Positions 25,145 to 27,610 of a DNA stretch of 27,610 nt are shown piece after piece (within the stretch, counting starts at the first letter, position 1; each line of letters begins with the position of its first letter). Made by a program: the position numbers and the translations under genes. The stretch is taken from positions 1-27,610 of the IMG/VR virus record IMGVR_UViG_3300017776_000137. One strand, given 5' to 3'. The notes under the pieces were generated by a model. The model searched no databases, was not told where the DNA came from, and saw only the letters and a list, made by a program, of their open reading frames with translations. The DNA comes from a virus.

Positions 25145-27610
25145 CCAATCCAACAGCAGGACACACCAGCGCAACCGGCATGGGCTCTGATGCTCAGGGT
25201 CTGCGAGATGGCGACGGACTGACCAGTCCGAGCCTGACAAATCTGTACGAAGGTCTGCACGGTAACGGTATCATGCGCCTTGGCGACGGTGCCAAAGGTG
25301 ACTCGCTGCGCAACAGCGTGGTCGCCAACACGCCCGGTTTCATCCAGATTGGTTCGTCTCAGGGCGAGGTCAAGGTCTACGGTGGCTTCTGCACCCTCGA
25401 CGGCGTCCTGTACAAGTTCGCCAACGGTCCGGGCTCGCACGAGACGTTCATCGTTGGCACAACTGGGGGCGGCGCAAGTCACAGCGGTGATTTGCCCAGC
25501 GTTCCGGGCAGTAACAGCGACGTCTTTGTCGTCGTGTACCTTGTCGGTAGGAGCACCCCAGAAGCACATCTGATGTACGAGATGGGTACGCCTGCTGCGG
25601 CGACGAGCGGAACACCGCTACTCCCCAACCGGTTCCTTTCCAGCCCGAGCGTTACAGGTAACACTGACTTGAACCATCAGACCACCGTGCTTGGAGTCAT
25701 TCGCTACACGATGTCGGGAGGGGCGGCCAACGTGACTGCCAGCCTCGGCAGCCCAGTCATCCACGACCGACGCACGTTCTTGCGCAAGTCTCCGCTTTAC
25801 CTGACGCCGATGACCAAAGGTGCCATTGGGAACGTCGATGCCGCCAATGCGCTATCTAACCCGGATTCTTTCTTTGCATCGCCAGAAGGAGGCGACCTCA
25901 CTGGAAGCACGTTCGGAGCCATCTGGCAGACGCACCGGGAGGACGTTGCTGGTGCCAAGCACGGCATCATTCTAACCGCCTTGCCGAAGAATCTCAACAC
26001 CACGCCTGTGACTGGCACCTACGTGCTTGGCCCAGACAGGTTGGAAGTCATCACTACATCAGGTAACGTCACGTTCACGTTCGACGAAGCCAATATCTGG
26101 GTCATCACGACCGATGCCGCGCGAACCATCAATCCTACGGGAGTTTTCTCCGCAGGTCACGTTGTGGACATCTTCCACAAGGCTGGTGCGCACAACCTAC
26201 ACTTCGACTCCACCAGTGGAGGACACAGCAGCACGCCCATCAACGTCAACATTGCATCAGGAGAATCTGCTCGATTTGTGTACGATGGAAGCAACTGGCA
26301 TCAGGTTATCGCCGCTCCGTCCAGTTTCCCTTCTTCCAGCGGCGCGACTGGCCTTGTGCAGTTATCGAATGGCTCTGGTGGCTTCACGAGCGACACGAAG
26401 TTGGCATGGGCCAGCGGCTCTTCAACGCTGACGGTAGATGGCAAACTTACCGTCACTGGACTCATTGACCCTACCGGGCTGGTCATTGACGAGAAAGCAA
26501 ACGTAGCGGGCACTGGTCACAGCACTGCTGCCGGAAAGGGTCTGCTCTGGGTCAAGGACGACGCTCCGAACCGACTGTATTTCACAGACGATGCAGGGAC
26601 CGACAAGAAGGTCATTCATGCCACGGACAGCGTCACTGAACTGAGCGACGTGAGCAACGTTGGCTCTGGTGCCATCATCACTGGTTCCGAGCGCAGCAAA
26701 TTGAGCGGCATTGAGGCAAATGCAGATGTAACTGATGCAACCAATGTGACCGCCGCAGGAGCGTTGATGGACAGCGAGGTGACCAATCTTGCGTTTGTGA
26801 AGGGGCTGACTGGCGGCGTTTCCAACGGGAATGTGCTGGTCGCCAACGCAGCAGTAGCAGACAATGACTTCTTGAAAATCGACGGAACATCCGTCGAAGG
26901 TCGAACTGCTGCTGAGATGAGGGGTGATTTGAACGTAGCGGATGGTGCGACTGCAAACGCAGGTACAGTCACGAGTGTCGCTACGACGGCACCCATCACG
27001 GGCGGCACCATTACGGGGTCGGGCACAATTGGCATCAGCGCCGCAACGACGAGCGCAGCAGGGTCAATGTCTGGTGCGGATAAGACGAAACTCGACGGTA
27101 TCGAGGCGAGTGCCACAGCCGACCAAACAGACGCTGAAATTCGTGCGGCCGTCGAAGCGGCTTCTGATTCCAATGTCTTCACCGACGCCGACCATACCAA
27201 ATTGAACGGTATTGCTGCAAGCGCGACCGCATACGCAGATGCAGACGCCATCGCTGCCGTTGAAGGAGAAGCAACATTGGCTTTGACGGGCGATGTTACC
27301 ATCGCCGCAGGCAAAGGTCTGACTGTTGACGGAACTACCTTACACGTTGACGCTACTAACGACCGAGTGGGCATCGGAACTGCTTCACCCGCTACTGCTT
27401 TGCACGTTGAGGGGGCAAACCACATCATCAGGGTCAAAGACACGTCTGCCGGTGATAGCGCCCTTACCCGCACAATGGGTGGACTTGAATTGTCTGCTGC
27501 GGGAATGAACACCTCGTCGAAGTTCGGCGTCCCCATCAAGTTCATGTCCACGGACAGCGTCACTGAACTGAGCGACGTGAGCAACGTTGGCTCTGGTGCC
27601 ATCATCACTG
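25141..27610 (+). CDS. Tail fibre protein, 3'-truncated
   Basis: I read this frame codon by codon from TTG 25141 to the window end: 823 codons, no stop. An ATG at 25180 is the alternative start. The N-terminal 250 residues (LRDGDGLTSPSLTNLYEGLH, VYGGFCTLDGVLYKF) look like an attachment and shoulder domain. Residues about 290-385 form a Thr/Ile-rich beta segment (ANIWVITTDAARTINPTG). Further on are three copies of the tail-fibre motif KL(S/D/N)GI(E/A)A.A (26686-26742, 27076-27129, 27187-27246), a TDSVTELSDVSNVG repeat, and DRVGIGTASPATALHVEG near residue 743. In many fibres VGIGT motifs precede a C-terminal peptidase S74 self-cleaving chaperone, which would lie beyond the window. It should mediate host surface recognition. 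Fibre identity is well supported; receptor unknown. Confidence 0.8.
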   Translation, partial: MTNPTAGHTSATGMGSDAQGLRDGDGLTSPSLTNLYEGLHGNGIMRLGDGAKGDSLRNSVVANTPGFIQIGSSQGEVKVYGGFCTLDGVLYKFANGPGSHETFIVGTTGGGASHSGDLPSVPGSNSDVFVVVYLVGRSTPEAHLMYEMGTPAAATSGTPLLPNRFLSSPSVTGNTDLNHQTTVLGVIRYTMSGGAANVTASLGSPVIHDRRTFLRKSPLYLTPMTKGAIGNVDAANALSNPDSFFASPEGGDLTGSTFGAIWQTHREDVAGAKHGIILTALPKNLNTTPVTGTYVLGPDRLEVITTSGNVTFTFDEANIWVITTDAARTINPTGVFSAGHVVDIFHKAGAHNLHFDSTSGGHSSTPINVNIASGESARFVYDGSNWHQVIAAPSSFPSSSGATGLVQLSNGSGGFTSDTKLAWASGSSTLTVDGKLTVTGLIDPTGLVIDEKANVAGTGHSTAAGKGLLWVKDDAPNRLYFTDDAGTDKKVIHATDSVTELSDVSNVGSGAIITGSERSKLSGIEANADVTDATNVTAAGALMDSEVTNLAFVKGLTGGVSNGNVLVANAAVADNDFLKIDGTSVEGRTAAEMRGDLNVADGATANAGTVTSVATTAPITGGTITGSGTIGISAATTSAAGSMSGADKTKLDGIEASATADQTDAEIRAAVEAASDSNVFTDADHTKLNGIAASATAYADADAIAAVEGEATLALTGDVTIAAGKGLTVDGTTLHVDATNDRVGIGTASPATALHVEGANHIIRVKDTSAGDSALTRTMGGLELSAAGMNTSSKFGVPIKFMSTDSVTELSDVSNVGSGAIIT
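26621..26683 (+). repeat. Exact 63-nt direct repeat, first copy
   Basis: Starts CCACGGACAGCGTCACTGAA and encodes TDSVTELSDVSNVGSGAIIT in the fibre frame. It is identical over 63 nt to 27548-27610, offset 927 nt (309 codons, so in frame). The base just before each copy differs (G versus T), setting the left boundary. Confidence 0.95.
26686..27246 (+). repeat. Three KLDGIE-type tail-fibre repeats
   Basis: Copies: SERSKLSGIEANADVTDAT (26686-26742), ADKTKLDGIEASATADQT (27076-27129) and ADHTKLNGIAASATAYADAD (27187-27246). The motif is common in phage fibre shafts, often repeated. The first copy directly follows the first TDSVTELSDV unit, so another copy probably follows the second one outside the window. 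Confidence 0.8.
27548..27610 (+). repeat. Exact 63-nt direct repeat, second copy, running into the window end
   Basis: Identical to 26621-26683. Because the window stops here, the true right boundary is unknown and the repeat may be longer than 63 nt. Confidence 0.95.

Noticed and set aside
26616-27608. 330-codon open frame on the - strand opposite the fibre
   Set aside because: Ala/Ser/Val/Pro-rich shadow of the fibre frame; its ends look repeated only because of the 63-nt direct repeat.
26621-27610. Diversity-generating retroelement template/variable repeat pair
   Set aside because: The two copies are identical with no A-directed substitutions, both are coding, and no reverse transcriptase is present in the window.
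1-27610. Promoters, terminators, tRNAs, CRISPR or attachment sites
   Set aside because: Gaps between genes are at most about 12 nt, and I saw no stem-loop with T tract, no tRNA-like fold and no regularly spaced repeats.

Overview
The window is part of the late structural (virion tail) module of a tailed double-stranded DNA virus (Caudoviricetes-like). All recognisable genes lie on the + strand. They are packed stop-to-start with gaps of at most about 12 nt or short overlaps, and ribosome binding sites of the GAGG/GGAG type precede most starts. I see no replication, packaging, lysis or metabolic gene, no tRNA, no integrase, no CRISPR array, and no promoter or terminator. Hand counts of single 60-nt lines run from about 42 to 62 % GC. 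The style (giant ORF, lectin-like LamG domains, repeated short beta modules) suggests an uncultured, probably aquatic virus. The host, bacterial or archaeal, cannot be fixed from this sequence.

Layout, 5' to 3': (1) a putative major tail (tube) protein, cut off by the left window edge; (2) a 72-aa acidic small protein; (3) a pair of overlapping ORFs resembling lambda G/GT tail assembly chaperones, with a probable -1 frameshift site at a run of five T; (4) a 141-aa protein that looks like a miniature tape measure or the C-terminal tail of one; (5, 6) two consecutive paralogous proteins of 838 and 668 aa with shared ends and different middles, one carrying a LamG/concanavalin-like insert; (7) a 5,241-codon gene filling 57 % of the window, with a LamG domain at the N-terminus, a chain of short beta modules and a second, degenerate LamG-like segment near the C-terminus; (8) a 551-aa gp27/gpD-like baseplate hub candidate; (9) a 118-aa baseplate or fibre-adaptor candidate; (10) a tail fibre, cut off by the right window edge, with KLDGIE-type repeats and a VGIGT motif.

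The order tube, chaperone pair, tape measure, distal tail proteins, hub, fibre is the usual order of long-tailed phages, which supports the role assignments even where similarity is faint. The unusual points are the very short tape-measure candidate, the giant protein between distal tail proteins and hub, the sharing of a roughly 75-residue module between the giant protein and the hub, and an exact in-frame 63-nt repeat in the fibre that runs into the end of the window. Every functional name comes from reading motifs and gene order by eye; no database search was possible.
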